A DNA stretch of 60,432 nt from Tepidanaerobacter sp. EBM-38 (GCA_001896545.1 MPOT01000106.1:1-60432); one strand, 5' to 3'; positions 8,689 through 18,588 are shown, counted from the first letter of the stretch. Program-made: numbers and translations. Notes: a model not told the origin generated them from the sequence alone.

Positions 8689-10013
8689 AATTCTTCATCC
8701 TCAAATATTCTTTCTAATGCGCTTATGGTCTGTTCAAACTCTATCTTTTCTTCTACTTCCTGTTTCAAGAACTTTTCTATTTTATCGATATACTTTATCG
8801 ACTCATCAATCTGAGGATTGTTGCCTTTTACATATGCCCCTATGTTTATAAGATCTTCTGCTTCTTTATAAACTGAAAGTATGTTTTTTACTCTACCTGC
8901 CAGTTTCCGATGATTTGGAGTAACAATATCATTCATAAGCCTACTTATGCTTGCCATTACATCTATAGCGGGATAATGATTTTTATTTGCAAGTTCCCTT
9001 GACAAAACTATATGACCATCTAAAATGCCGCGAACCGCATCTGATATAGGTTCATTCAAATCATCGCCATCTACTAAAACCGTATAAATCCCGGTTATTG
9101 AACCCTTCGCAGATGTTCCCGCCCTTTCCAAAAGTTTGGGAAGTATTGCATAAACCGAAGGAGTATATCCTCTGGTCACTGGAGGTTCACCTGCTGCTAA
9201 GCCAACCTCCCTCTGGGCCATAGCAAATCTTGTTATTGAGTCCATCATTAATAAAACATTTGCTCCCTGGTCCCTGAAATATTCCGCTATGGCAGTTGCA
9301 GTAAAGGCTGCCCGAGTCCTTACCAAGGGTGGCTTATCAGAAGTAGCTACTACTATGACAGACCTTTTTACACCTTCTTCTCCCAAGTCTTTTGTTATAA
9401 AAGAGTTTAATTCCCTTCCCCTTTCACCAACCAAAGCTATCACATTAACATCAGCCTTTGTATTTCGGGCAATCATACCTAAAAGTGTACTTTTCCCTAC
9501 ACCGCTTCCTGCAAAAATTCCAAGTCTTTGGCCTATACCACAGGTTAATAATGCATCAATAGCCCTAACTCCGACGGGAAGCGGCTCACTAATTATTGGG
9601 CGTTCAACTGGATTAGGTGGATTATTGGAAACCGGATAACGCAATTTTGCCTTTAAAGGCCCTTTGTCATCAATAGGATTTCCCAAGCCATCCAGCACTC
9701 TTCCTAAAAGCTCATTGCCTACGGGAGTTGTCAATTTTTTCCCTGTAGCTTCAACATCCCACCCAGGACCTAGGTCTTCCATGTCACCTAATGGCATCAA
9801 AATCACAATTTTATCGCGAAAACCGACCACTTCTGAAAAAATCGCCTTTGGATTTTTAGGAGATTTTATTATACAAATCTCGCCTAACTCTGCAGGAGGA
9901 CCTTCAGATTCAATCGTAAGCCCAACAATTTTGGATATCCTGCCTTTTGGTTTTATAGTCACTATATCATCTAAAAGAGAATAGACATAGTCAAAATTAT
10001 TTTCATACATCAT
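8685..10013 (-). CDS. fliI: Flagellum-specific export ATPase FliI
   Basis: The 442-residue ATPase energising flagellar type III export. The Walker A motif GSGVGKST is at about residues 169-176. Walker B is the VLLMMDSITR region and the F1-beta-like signature PSVYAILPKLLERAG follows. It starts with a double ATG overlapping the fliH stop by 11 bases and overlaps fliJ by 4 bases. FliH (regulator) and FliJ (stalk) flank it, so the complete ATPase complex is co-translated. Confidence 0.96.
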   Translation of the reverse strand: MMYENNFDYVYSLLDDIVTIKPKGRISKIVGLTIESEGPPAELGEICIIKSPKNPKAIFSEVVGFRDKIVILMPLGDMEDLGPGWDVEATGKKLTTPVGNELLGRVLDGLGNPIDDKGPLKAKLRYPVSNNPPNPVERPIISEPLPVGVRAIDALLTCGIGQRLGIFAGSGVGKSTLLGMIARNTKADVNVIALVGERGRELNSFITKDLGEEGVKRSVIVVATSDKPPLVRTRAAFTATAIAEYFRDQGANVLLMMDSITRFAMAQREVGLAAGEPPVTRGYTPSVYAILPKLLERAGTSAKGSITGIYTVLVDGDDLNEPISDAVRGILDGHIVLSRELANKNHYPAIDVMASISRLMNDIVTPNHRKLAGRVKNILSVYKEAEDLINIGAYVKGNNPQIDESIKYIDKIEKFLKQEVEEKIEFEQTISALERIFEDEEL

Positions 10014-10755
10014 CTATTACTTCCAATTCTCTTAATGCTAACCTGATATTTTCTATTTGAGTATGAACTCCGGCATCAATCTCAAAATGCGGTCCCTCTA
10101 TGATACAATCACCCGAGGATAAAAAGGGGTCTTTTATTATGGTGATTTTTTTAAGTTCATCTTTTAAATCTGCAGTCATATGCTTTACTCTCTCAAAATC
10201 ATTTTCTGAAACACGAATTAAAATATCCTTTTCTTCACCTGCTTTTTCCATGCCCGTTCTAATTAAATCCAAGAAATAGGTATTATCGTTCTCCTGAATT
10301 TTTTTACATAATACCTTTTCTGCAACAGCTAGTGATAATTTTAAACATTCTTTTTCAAGATATTCCCTATACGAATCGTTCTGTTTATTAAGTTCTTTTA
10401 AGGTTTGGGTCAATTCTTTTATATGTTTATCCCATTTTACTTGCTGATCTTTTATAGCAGTTTCAATGCCTTCCTTATATCCTTTATCAAAAGCATCTCC
10501 CTCAATTTTTTCTTTTTCTGCATTAGCTCTAGAAATAAGCTCTGCTGCTTCTGCTTTTGATTTTTCAATAATTTCTCGAGCTTCCAAGAAAGCTTCGTCC
10601 AACAATTGCTTTGCTTTATCGTCATAAAGTTTTTCATAAGTTAGATCAGACCTGTTTATAATTTCTTTATTGTTTTTTTTAGTAGTCAAATAATATTCTT
10701 TAAGCTTTATAGGATTTTCTTTCTCAAATGCAACCCGTTTAAAAACATTAGACAA
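10003..10755 (-). CDS. fliH: Flagellar assembly protein FliH
   Basis: FliH is the peripheral stalk and inhibitor of FliI. About 250 residues: a Glu/Lys/Ala-rich coiled coil (about 50-130) followed by the globular C-terminal FliH/V-ATPase-E-like domain (VAEKVLCKKI and the later INDIRIRVSE-like strand region). The start is probably the TTG at 10755 (MSNVFKR), since the fliG end supplies GGAGGTGAT just upstream and the overlap is the recurring 8 bases. The ATG at 10764 is closer to that site and remains possible. Confidence 0.88.
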   Translation of the reverse strand: MSNVFKRVAFEKENPIKLKEYYLTTKKNNKEIINRSDLTYEKLYDDKAKQLLDEAFLEAREIIEKSKAEAAELISRANAEKEKIEGDAFDKGYKEGIETAIKDQQVKWDKHIKELTQTLKELNKQNDSYREYLEKECLKLSLAVAEKVLCKKIQENDNTYFLDLIRTGMEKAGEEKDILIRVSENDFERVKHMTADLKDELKKITIIKDPFLSSGDCIIEGPHFEIDAGVHTQIENIRLALRELEVIDDV

Positions 10756-11758
10756 TGATTTCATCACCTCCGCCGCGAGAAATGACGATTTCACCTGCAT
10801 CTTCTAATTTTCTAATAATATTTACAATTTTCTGTTGAGCCTCTTCCACATCTCTTAATCTAACAGGTCCCATGTATTCCATATCCTCATTTACCATTTC
10901 AGCTTGACGTTTAGACATATTCTCAAAGATTCTCTTTTTGACTTCCTCACTAGCTCCTTTTAATGCCAACGTTAAATCACGATTATCAACTTCGCGAAGA
11001 GTACGCTGTATCGCACGATTGTCCAAAGCAAGAATATCTTCGAATACAAACATACGACGTCGTATTTCCTCAGCTAAATCTGGATTATCGGTTTCCAGTG
11101 CTTCAATAATATTCTTTTCCGTTCCTCTGTCCACATTATTTAAAATATTGACAACAGCCTGAATTCCCCCTACATTTGTATAATCCTCGGTTACAACTGA
11201 AGCTATCTGCCTTTCTAAAACCCTTTCAACTTCCATAATTATATCAGGCGAAGTTCTATCCATGGTAGCCACGCGCCGTGCAATATCTACTTGCTTTTCA
11301 GGTGGTAATGATGAAAGAAAGGAAGCAGCTTGTTCAGGATCTAAGTATGTCATTATAAGAGCTATGGTTTGAGAGTTCTCATTCTGTAAAAAGTTCATCA
11401 ATTGAGATGGATCAGCCTTTCTAACAAAGTCAAAAGGTCTAACCTGGAGTGTTGATGTAAGACGGTTAATAATTTCGAGAGCTTTTTGAGTACCTAAGGC
11501 TTTCTCCAGCACCTCTTTTGCGTAATCTATTCCACCTTCTGTTATGAAGTTTTGAGCAAGTAACATTTGATAGAATTCTTCCATTACTTCGTTTTTTTCT
11601 TCATTGGATATTTTTCTCATATTGGCTATTTCAAGCGTTAGCTGCTCAATATCTTCTTCGTTTAAAAATCGATAGACATTGGCGGCTATTTCCGGGCCCA
11701 AAGAAACTATTAAAATAGCTGCTTTCTGCTTACTTGTTAATTTAGTTTGCTGTGCCAT
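10748..11758 (-). CDS. fliG: Flagellar motor switch protein FliG
   Basis: FliG transmits torque between MotA and the rotor. All three helical domains are recognisable over 336 residues: an N-terminal FliF-binding domain (LTSKQKAAILIVSLGP), a middle domain containing the EHPQ-equivalent stretch (NENSQTIALIMTYLDPEQA), and the charged C-terminal torque helix (RREVDNRDLTLALKG-type block around residue 260). It follows fliF with a 12-base gap. Confidence 0.96.
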   Translation of the reverse strand: MAQQTKLTSKQKAAILIVSLGPEIAANVYRFLNEEDIEQLTLEIANMRKISNEEKNEVMEEFYQMLLAQNFITEGGIDYAKEVLEKALGTQKALEIINRLTSTLQVRPFDFVRKADPSQLMNFLQNENSQTIALIMTYLDPEQAASFLSSLPPEKQVDIARRVATMDRTSPDIIMEVERVLERQIASVVTEDYTNVGGIQAVVNILNNVDRGTEKNIIEALETDNPDLAEEIRRRMFVFEDILALDNRAIQRTLREVDNRDLTLALKGASEEVKKRIFENMSKRQAEMVNEDMEYMGPVRLRDVEEAQQKIVNIIRKLEDAGEIVISRGGGDEIIV

Positions 11759-11770
11759 GAAAATACACCT

Positions 11771-13330
11771 CTAATCTTCTTTGAGCCAGGTTTTAAGCAC
11801 CTTGGCAACTTCCTCAGGTTTTCTACGTGCAAGTTTCTCTATTTTATCATAAAAACTACTCTCTTTAACCTCTTGTGATTCGTCCTGCGTTTGAGTAGCT
11901 GCTGCCTGCTGCATTGCTAACATCTCATCGGAAATCATTTCTTCTTCACTTATTGCTTTCCTCCGATTTAAGATCGCTCGAATTATGATAAATGCCAAAA
12001 TAATTGATAAAATAAGTCCAGCTATTTTAATATTCCTCATGCGTGCCTTTTCTTTTTGCTGACGTGCCATTTCATCCGCAAAAAACTTAGCCATATCATT
12101 TTTAAACTCCATACCTTCTACGGAAATCTGATCTCTATCAGGATTATAACCAATAGCATTGCCCACCACTTGGATAATCGAATCTTTCTCAGTATTATTT
12201 AATTCCTGATTTATAACTACTGAAACAGTTAGTTTGTCAACAGCTCCGGGCGCTACCGTAAGATTTTCGTTAGTTTCGTTTATCTCAAAGTTTCTTATAA
12301 CTTCTGACCTTTGCTGTTCCGACTCACCGGTTTGAGTCTGGTTATATCCAGGTACATTTGAGTCGACTCCGGGAGTTCCTCCATAGGCACCACCTGTGCC
12401 GCTGAAATGCTCCTTTAATTCTTGAATGCTTCTAACTATTCCCTCGCCGGTTTCTTCATTAACAGGAGCAAATAGCTTGTTTTGTACAATCTTTTTGTCA
12501 AAATTAAGTTTGGCATTAACTCTCACAGCTACATTGCCTGGACCAAAGATTTGCTCAAGTAATGACTGGACACTAGCTTGAAGCTGATTTTGAAAATTAT
12601 CTTGAATAACCAGCTGATTATTTATTAGTTCTTCATTATCTTCAGATTGTGAAAGAGCTGTATTGGAAAGTGTTTTGCCGTATTGATCCACAACCACTAC
12701 ATTTTCTTGTTTCATATTTTTTACCGAGTAAGTAACAAGATTAATTATGCCCATTATTTCTTCTTTAGTTATCTGAGCGCCGGGTTTAACCTCCAGGAAA
12801 ATCGCGGCCGATGGTTCATGATTCGAGTCCGGTTCTATGAACAAAGATTTTTCCTGTTGGACAATATACACTCTAGCCGATTCAACTGACTCCATCATCT
12901 CTATGGCCTTAGTAAGTTCCCCTTGTAGTGCTTGGTTGTATTGTACCTGTCTTTCCCAGTCGGTAGTGCCAAGCCGTGTTTTATTGAACATTTCGTCAAA
13001 TCCAGACGAATTGCTTTTAGGCAAACCTTCCTGCGCCAATGTTAACCTAGTCTTATATTTTTGTTCAGGATCTACTAATATGGTTTTTCCTCCGTCTTCA
13101 AGCTCGTATGGGACATTTAAATCTTCAAGTTTCTTTACTATTTCTCCGGCATCTTTTATATCCAGATTTGTATAAAGCGGTACATATTTTGGTCGACTTA
13201 TAAGGTATAACATTATGCTTAAAATTACAATAACAGCTGTCACAGAAACTATAATCTTTACTTTTTGTGCCCTATCCCTGCTTTGCCAAAATTCAACAAC
13301 TCGGTTCTTTAATTTTTGAAAATAATCCAT
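11771..13330 (-). CDS. fliF: Flagellar MS-ring protein FliF
   Basis: A 519-residue protein forming the MS ring in the membrane. It has an N-terminal membrane helix (about 25-47), then YscJ/FliF ring-building domains (LYTNLDIKDAGEIVKKL; GLPKSNSSGFDEMF). A Gly/Ser/Gln-rich insertion follows (about 305-345), then a second membrane helix (about 435-455) and a short cytoplasmic tail ending in the FliG-binding segment. It starts at an ATG and is preceded by fliE. Confidence 0.96.
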   Translation of the reverse strand: MDYFQKLKNRVVEFWQSRDRAQKVKIIVSVTAVIVILSIMLYLISRPKYVPLYTNLDIKDAGEIVKKLEDLNVPYELEDGGKTILVDPEQKYKTRLTLAQEGLPKSNSSGFDEMFNKTRLGTTDWERQVQYNQALQGELTKAIEMMESVESARVYIVQQEKSLFIEPDSNHEPSAAIFLEVKPGAQITKEEIMGIINLVTYSVKNMKQENVVVVDQYGKTLSNTALSQSEDNEELINNQLVIQDNFQNQLQASVQSLLEQIFGPGNVAVRVNAKLNFDKKIVQNKLFAPVNEETGEGIVRSIQELKEHFSGTGGAYGGTPGVDSNVPGYNQTQTGESEQQRSEVIRNFEINETNENLTVAPGAVDKLTVSVVINQELNNTEKDSIIQVVGNAIGYNPDRDQISVEGMEFKNDMAKFFADEMARQQKEKARMRNIKIAGLILSIILAFIIIRAILNRRKAISEEEMISDEMLAMQQAAATQTQDESQEVKESSFYDKIEKLARRKPEEVAKVLKTWLKED

Positions 13331-13350
13331 TGCTTACACCTAGCCTACTA

Positions 13351-13638
13351 CTATATCTGCATTCTCATAATTTCTTGATAAGCTTCCATGGCTTTATTAC
13401 GTATTTGTAAAGTAAGCTCAAGTGCAATTTTGGCTTTTTCACCGGCAATAAGAACAGTATGTAGGTCAATCTCATCGCTGAAAACCTCTCGGCTGAGCAG
13501 AGATTCATATTCTTTTTGATATGTATTCGCCGATTCTAATACATCACTAAATATTTTGCCAAATGATTTATCCCCTTGAGTCTTTAATGCCCCGAAATTG
13601 TTATTTATATCTCTTGTATTATCAACTTCTATTTTCAA
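13351..13638 (-). CDS. fliE: Flagellar hook-basal body complex protein FliE
   Basis: FliE links the MS ring to the rod. The 95-residue protein has the family C-terminus (LHTVLIAGEKAKIALELTLQ, then RNKAMEAYQEIMRMQI). A TTG start with AAGGAG 8 bases upstream is used. It lies between flgC and fliF as in Bacillus subtilis. Confidence 0.93.
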   Translation of the reverse strand: MKIEVDNTRDINNNFGALKTQGDKSFGKIFSDVLESANTYQKEYESLLSREVFSDEIDLHTVLIAGEKAKIALELTLQIRNKAMEAYQEIMRMQI

Positions 13639-13660
13639 TGGTCTGTCTCCTTTCGAACCA

Positions 13661-14092
13661 TTATATCTTACTAATTTCGAGAGCTTTGCTCATCATGCTT
13701 TTTGCTGAATTAATAGCAGTTACATTAGCCTCATAGCTCCTAGCAGCAGATATCATATCTACCATTTCAGTAACAATATTTACATTGGGAAGCATCACAT
13801 ATCCCGATGGATCAGCGTCCGGATGTGTTGGATCATATAAAGCCTTAAACGGTGCAGTATCTTTCTCTATTGCTACCACCTTTACTCCTGCAGGTTTTTG
13901 CTGATTAAGGTAATTTGAAAAAGAAGTAGCTGTATTACGTTCTTGAAAGACAACTCTTTCTCTTTGAAAGGGACCTCCTTCTTCAGTTCGGGTTGTATTT
14001 GCATTAGCAATATTGTTCGAGATCGTGTCAAGTCTAAGCCTCTGCGCAGTCAGGCCTGAAGCACTGACATCCAAGGAATTAAAAAATCCCAT
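13661..14092 (-). CDS. flgC: Flagellar basal-body rod protein FlgC
   Basis: A 143-residue proximal rod protein. Rod/hook signature LDTISNNIANANTTRT lies near residues 22-37. The C-terminal VNIVTEMVDMISAARSYEAN is the FlgC family ending. The start ATG lies 3 bases after the flgB stop. Exported through the flagellar type III apparatus, so no signal peptide is expected or seen. Confidence 0.95.
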   Translation of the reverse strand: MGFFNSLDVSASGLTAQRLRLDTISNNIANANTTRTEEGGPFQRERVVFQERNTATSFSNYLNQQKPAGVKVVAIEKDTAPFKALYDPTHPDADPSGYVMLPNVNIVTEMVDMISAARSYEANVTAINSAKSMMSKALEISKI

Positions 14093-14095
14093 AAC

Positions 14096-14500
14096 CTACT
14101 TCCTCCCTTCACTAATAGCAGTTTGAAGAATTTTAAGGTTTGTTTGGATCTGATCAGATATAATATTATAGGAAAAATTATTTTTTATCATTTCCACCAT
14201 TTCCTTGTCAATATCTACATTATTTTCATCATTCCTAAAACTACGGTCTTCCTGACGGTATATTTTCGGCTTTATATCCTCTAACTGTTTTTTTATCTCG
14301 ATATGTTTATCATTTGTAGTAGTAAGTGGGATAGTACGCTTATTCAAGTCATTCATCAGTATTTCCTCAAAAGATATATCCATTCTTTTGTAGCCAGGTG
14401 TATCAACGTTAGCTAAATTATTGGAAATTAACTCGTGCCTCTTTAATTTTACATCTAATAATTTCTCCATCTTATTTATATTGCTAAATAAGTCAGTCAA
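14096..14500 (-). CDS. flgB: Flagellar basal-body rod protein FlgB
   Basis: The first gene of the large flagellar operon, encoding a 134-residue proximal rod subunit. It has the rod signature (RHELISNNLANVDTPGYKR) near residue 20. The C-terminal FSYNIISDQIQTNLKILQTA matches FlgB. It starts at a TTG preceded by GGAAGGTGG at 6 bases. A 393-base non-coding region separates it from codY, so its promoter should lie there. Confidence 0.95.
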   Translation of the reverse strand: MTDLFSNINKMEKLLDVKLKRHELISNNLANVDTPGYKRMDISFEEILMNDLNKRTIPLTTTNDKHIEIKKQLEDIKPKIYRQEDRSFRNDENNVDIDKEMVEMIKNNFSYNIISDQIQTNLKILQTAISEGRK

Positions 14501-14661
14501 GTCTTACCACCTTCCTAGATTTACTTTCATTTACTTTTTACGAAATTCTTACTTGTTTATGTAATATCACTTATCACTATCTAAAGTATAAATAAGTTAC
14601 TTGTGAAATATAAAATATATGTTTTTTGGTTATTATGGAATTTATTGTTTATTATCAATAT

Positions 14662-14688
14662 ATATTAGACAAAAATCGGCAAAATCCT
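14662..14688 (-). promoter_or_regulatory. Candidate sigma-H-like promoter for the flagellar operon
   Basis: On the minus strand AGGATTT is followed by an 11-base spacer and GTCTAATAT. This compares with the sigma-H pattern AGGAWWT / RNNGAATWW; the -10 carries TAAT where GAAT is expected. The spoVS promoter in this window has exactly the same spacing. The spacer also contains GCCGATTT, which resembles a sigma-D -10, but no TAAA lies at the right distance. It lies about 160 bases before flgB. Confidence 0.4.
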
Positions 14689-14797
14689 CCTTAAAATATT
14701 AAATACAAAGGTGTTTTTTCTATTTTTTGTAAAAAAACTAAGCAATCAATTCTGTTACATTTAATATTTGACATAAAACAACAAAACCCTGCCTTCT

Positions 14798-14833
14798 AAA
14801 TAAAAAAAGCAGCAATTGCTGCTTTTTTTATTT
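14798..14833 (-). terminator. Palindromic terminator after codY
   Basis: A perfect 36-base palindrome: an A-rich arm, the core AGCAGCAATTGCTGCT, and a T7 tract. It would terminate codY transcripts on the minus strand and also works on the plus strand. It separates the codY unit from the flagellar operon. Confidence 0.85.
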
Positions 14834-14893
14834 AGAGTCTTAAATATTCATAAATACTTAAAAAGCCTGTTGTTTGACTAAGAAATTATTCAC

Positions 14894-15679
14894 CTAGCCT
14901 CTTACCTTTTTTAATTCCTCCAAGAGTTTATCATTTAGGATTTTTATGTAAGTACCTTTCATGCCAAGCGAGCGAGATTCAATAACTCCAGCACTTTCAA
15001 GTTTTCTTAGTGCATTTACAATTACTGACCTTGTAATTCCTACTCTATCAGCTATTTTGCTAGCAACTAAAAGTCCTTCATTGCCATCTAATTCTTCAAA
15101 AATGTGTTCAACTGCTTCTAACTCCGAAAAAGATAAGGTTCCTATAGCTAACTGAACTACTGCTTTTTTTCTGGCCTCTTCTTCTATTTCATCGCTTTTT
15201 GATCTGAGTATTTCCATTCCTACTACAGTTGCACTGTATTCAGCTAGTACTAAGTCTTCTTCGGCAAATTCTTTTTTAAATCTAGACAGCACCAATGTAC
15301 CAAGCCTTTCTCCACCACCATTGATAGGAACTATCGTCATGAATTTATCGGGGCCTGAATCATCTGTCTCATTAAAGAATATAGCTTCAGGGGAATCCTT
15401 CGTTATATTGGGTTTTGTTTCATGAATATCCAGCAGCTTGTCGTTATATTCTTTAGGAAGCATTTTCTCTTCTAAAATCTGTTCTTCAACGGTATCACAT
15501 TCATAGTCTTCTAATAGATGGTATCCCAATATTTTACCCTTACGACTGGCTACATATGTGTTTGATGATAATACCTCACCTAGTGTTTTGCATACATCAT
15601 TGAAATCTACGGGATATCCCGCCGATCTCTGTAAAAGTTTGTTAATCCTTCTTGTTTTTTCTAATAAGCTTTCACTCAT
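14894..15679 (-). CDS. codY: GTP- and branched-chain amino acid-sensing repressor CodY
   Basis: The 261-residue global nutritional regulator of Gram-positives. It has an N-terminal GAF effector domain (about 1-155; [17 protein letters not shown] start), then a linker and a C-terminal winged helix-turn-helix. The recognition region [20 protein letters not shown] at about 205-225 is near-identical to the known family sequence. An AGGAGG ribosome binding site precedes the ATG. It is the last gene of the topA-trmFO-xerC-hslVU-codY string, the same arrangement as in Bacillus subtilis. Confidence 0.97.
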   Translation of the reverse strand: MSESLLEKTRRINKLLQRSAGYPVDFNDVCKTLGEVLSSNTYVASRKGKILGYHLLEDYECDTVEEQILEEKMLPKEYNDKLLDIHETKPNITKDSPEAIFFNETDDSGPDKFMTIVPINGGGERLGTLVLSRFKKEFAEEDLVLAEYSATVVGMEILRSKSDEIEEEARKKAVVQLAIGTLSFSELEAVEHIFEELDGNEGLLVASKIADRVGITRSVIVNALRKLESAGVIESRSLGMKGTYIKILNDKLLEELKKVRG

Positions 15680-15723
15680 TTAAATTCCTCCTAATTTTTA
15701 ATACCTTTTACTTTTATGTTTTT

Positions 15724-17120
15724 TTATAAAATATACATACTGAGGTCTTTGTCTTTGACAATATTTTTTAACTTTTGATCGACATAATCTCTATCGATTA
15801 TTATTTGACTTTGCAATAAATCAGGTGCATTGAAAGAAATATCCTCAAGTAATTTTTCCATAATTGTATGAAGTCGTCTTGCTCCTATGTTTTCAGATTC
15901 ATGATTGACATGTACTGCCACTTTTACTATTTCATCAATAGCATCTTCGGAAAAACTAATTTTTATACCTTCGGTTTCAAGCAATGCAGTATATTGCTTA
16001 ATTAATGAATTTTTAGGCTCTGTTAAAATCTTTTTTAAATCCTCTTCAGTCAAACTTTTCAGCTCTACTCGAATAGGAAAACGGCCTTGAAGCTCAGGTA
16101 TCAAATCAGATGGCTTTGATACATGAAAAGCTCCTGCAGCTATAAATAATATATGATCGGTCTTTATGGGGCCATATTTTGTAACAACGGTAGAGCCTTC
16201 TATAATTGGTAATATATCTCTTTGAACACCTTCTCTGGAAACATCCTGACCATAGGATTCTTTACCGGCAATTTTATCTATTTCATCTATAAATATTATA
16301 CCTGAACCCTCAGCTTTCCGAATAGACTCATTTATTACCTCATCCATATCTATCAGTTTTTGTGCTTCCTCTTGGGTCAAAATTCGCCGTGCATTCTCGA
16401 TGGTGACAGTACACTTTTTTTGCGCTTAGGAAAAAGGCCTTCAAACAGATCTTGAAAGTTAATTCCGATTTCTTCCATACCAGATGCTGAAAATATTTCA
16501 AACATAGAAGGTAAATTATCTTCAATTTCAATTTCTATTAATTCTTTATCTAGACTTCCATTTTTTACTTTCTTCAAGATTTCTTTCTGATTTTCTCTTG
16601 CAATTTTTACTTTTTGTGTATGCATTTCTTCGTTATCAGTAGAATAATTCTGTTTTGAGCTGCCAAAAATTGTTTCAAAAGGGTTTACAGAAACTGTTTT
16701 TGTGGGAATCGGGCATAGTATAGCTGCAATTTTTTGATCAGCAAGTTCTTCTGCCCTATCTTTAACAGCCTCTATTTTCTCGTTTTTTACCATTCGTATA
16801 GATGTTTCTACTAAATCCCTTACCATAGAATCTACGTCTCTTCCTACATAGCCTACTTCAGTAAATTTAGTTGCTTCAACTTTTATAAAAGGTGCATTTA
16901 CAAGTTTTGCAAGCCGTCTGGCTATTTCTGTCTTACCTACACCAGTAGGCCCTATCATTAAAATATTTTTGGGAATTACTTCGTCTTTTATCTCATCGGA
17001 AAGCATTTGCCGCCTATATCTATTTCTAAGAGCTATAGCAACCGATTTTTTTGCATCTTCTTGCCCTACAATGTAATTATTAAGCTCTTCTACAATTTTT
17101 TTTGGTGTTAGATTTTCCAT
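15724..17120 (-). pseudogene. hslU: HslU (ClpY) ATPase subunit, split by a frameshift
   Basis: HslU unfolds substrates for the HslV peptidase. The gene is broken into two open frames. The 5' part (17120 down to about 16378) holds the start [13 protein letters not shown], Walker [10 protein letters not shown] and the I-domain. The 3' part (to 15724) holds Walker [12 protein letters not shown] and the C-terminal [15 protein letters not shown] region. They join perfectly if one A is added to the A7 tract (T7 at 16415-16421 on plus): the frame then reads [20 protein letters not shown] and gives 465 residues, normal for HslU. All motifs are otherwise intact, so a recent mutation, a homopolymer sequencing error or slippage are all possible. 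The 3' frame alone could only start at a TTG (16380) without a ribosome binding site. Confidence 0.9.
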
Positions 17121-17133
17121 GACCATCACCTCA

Positions 17134-17664
17134 CTACAGAGACTCAACGGAAATATAATTATTAGTATAAACACATATTTCTGATGCTATCTTTAAAGAT
17201 TCCTCAACTATTTTTTCTGCCGGCAAGTCCGAATAACGATTTAATGCTCTAGCCGCAGCTAAAGCATAAGAACCACCTGAACCTATAGCTGCTATCCCAT
17301 CATCCGGTTCAACAACCTCTCCATTACCCGAAATAATTAATATATGCTCTTTATCTGCAGTAATTAGCAACGCCTCTAATTTTTGCAACATTTTATCCTT
17401 GCGCCATTCCTTAGCAAGCTCAACCGCAGCTTTTACAAGATTACCATGGGTCTCCTCAAGCTTGTCTTCATATTTTTCAAAAAGAGTAATTGCATCAGCT
17501 ACAGAGCCGGCAAAGCCAGCTAAAACCTCACCATTATATATTTTCCTTACTTTTTTTGCATGATGCTTCATTATAGTATTTTGTCCAAAAGTAACCTGTC
17601 CGTCTCCGGCAATAGCAGCACCTTTTTCATTCACCATCGCTAAAATAGTTGTCGCCGAAAACAT
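17134..17664 (-). CDS. hslV: ATP-dependent protease peptidase subunit HslV (ClpQ)
   Basis: A 176-residue proteasome-like threonine peptidase. The segment FSATTILAM followed by [10 protein letters not shown] and GFAGSVADA matches HslV/CodW. The catalytic Thr would be exposed by removal of the first few residues, as in the Bacillus protein with its longer N-terminus. The stop lies 14 bases before the hslU start. Its ATPase partner HslU is frame-disrupted here, so whether this pair is active depends on that defect. Confidence 0.95.
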   Translation of the reverse strand: MFSATTILAMVNEKGAAIAGDGQVTFGQNTIMKHHAKKVRKIYNGEVLAGFAGSVADAITLFEKYEDKLEETHGNLVKAAVELAKEWRKDKMLQKLEALLITADKEHILIISGNGEVVEPDDGIAAIGSGGSYALAAARALNRYSDLPAEKIVEESLKIASEICVYTNNYISVESL

Positions 17665-17685
17665 CTTAAATCCCCTTTCACATCT

Positions 17686-18588
17686 TCAGTTGGTTTTATT
17701 ATGAGGGAAAGTTTTATCATATACTTCCTTCAATCTTTCTTTTGTCACATGTGTATAAATTTGCGTTGTAGATAGGCTTGAATGCCCCAATAGCTCTTGA
17801 ACCGTTTTTAAATCTGCACCATTATTAAGCATATGCGTAGCAAAAGTGTGTCTTAGTGTATGAGGACTGACTTCACTGTTTAGTGCAGCAATTTTTACAT
17901 ATTTATCGATAATTCTCCTAATGCTTCTAGCAGAAATTGCTGTCCCATTTTTATTGAGAAACAAACTATCGTAATTAATATCTTTTATTAAAAATGGCCT
18001 ACTCTCTTTTAAATATTTCTCTAAACTTTCCTCAGCCTTTTGCCCAAAAAAAACAACTCGCTCTTTTGAACCTTTACCAAAAACAATTATATAATTAGAA
18101 CCGAAATTTATATCGCTAGTTTTTAGCAAAACCAATTCTCCCACTCTCATTCCAGTTGCATATAAAAGTTCCATAATTGCTTTATCTCTAATGCCTAAAA
18201 CATCATTTTTCGGTGCTGAAAGAAGCGCTTCGATCTCTCCAGGATATAAAAAAAGTGGAAGTTTTTTTGATGTCTTGGGTGTGCTAATTGATTTTGCTAT
18301 ATTTTCTTGGACAAAACCCTCAACTACTAAATACTTATAAAAACTTCTTAGTGTAGAAAGCTTCCTTGCTGTAGTTCTTTTTGAAATCTTTTTTTCTTGA
18401 AGATATGCTAAAAAGCCTCTAATATGCAAATGAGTTGCATTAATGAGAATCGGTTCAGATAGTTTTTTTTGTTTTAAATATTCAAGAAACTGAGAAAGGT
18501 CTTCACTATAAGCTTTAATTGTATTTTGTGATTCAGTTTTCGTTGCCCTCAAGTAATCTATAAAGCTGTCTATCAATGCTTCATCCAT
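17686..18588 (-). CDS. xerC: Tyrosine recombinase XerC (CodV)
   Basis: A 300-residue site-specific recombinase for chromosome dimer resolution. It has an N-terminal SAM-like core-binding domain (about 1-90) and a C-terminal catalytic domain. All catalytic positions are visible: Arg in ATGMRVGE, Lys in GKGSKERVV, HTLRHTFATHML (H-x-x-R), His in ELLGHSS and the nucleophile Tyr in TQIYTHV. The ATG at 18588 follows AGAGG; a TTG six codons upstream is less likely. Position next to hslV matches Bacillus codV. Confidence 0.94.
   Translation of the reverse strand: MDEALIDSFIDYLRATKTESQNTIKAYSEDLSQFLEYLKQKKLSEPILINATHLHIRGFLAYLQEKKISKRTTARKLSTLRSFYKYLVVEGFVQENIAKSISTPKTSKKLPLFLYPGEIEALLSAPKNDVLGIRDKAIMELLYATGMRVGELVLLKTSDINFGSNYIIVFGKGSKERVVFFGQKAEESLEKYLKESRPFLIKDINYDSLFLNKNGTAISARSIRRIIDKYVKIAALNSEVSPHTLRHTFATHMLNNGADLKTVQELLGHSSLSTTQIYTHVTKERLKEVYDKTFPHNKTN

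Larger units (their letters stand above)
14501..14893. other. Intergenic region codY-flgB (393 bases)
   Basis: No convincing gene is seen in either strand. From the codY side it holds the perfect palindromic terminator at 14798-14833, an AT-rich stretch, a sigma-H-like element at 14662-14688, and then about 160 bases of AT-rich leader before the flgB TTG. I see no good sigma-A pair and no CodY box close to consensus. Confidence 0.7.

Noticed and set aside
14533..14549. CodY box in the flagellar leader (GAATTTCGTAAAAAG on minus)
   Set aside because: Six mismatches to the 15-base consensus; such matches are expected by chance in AT-rich DNA.
16377..16398. 3' half of hslU as an independent gene starting at a TTG
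   Set aside because: There is no ribosome binding site, and it lacks Walker A; the one-base repair rebuilds a complete HslU.
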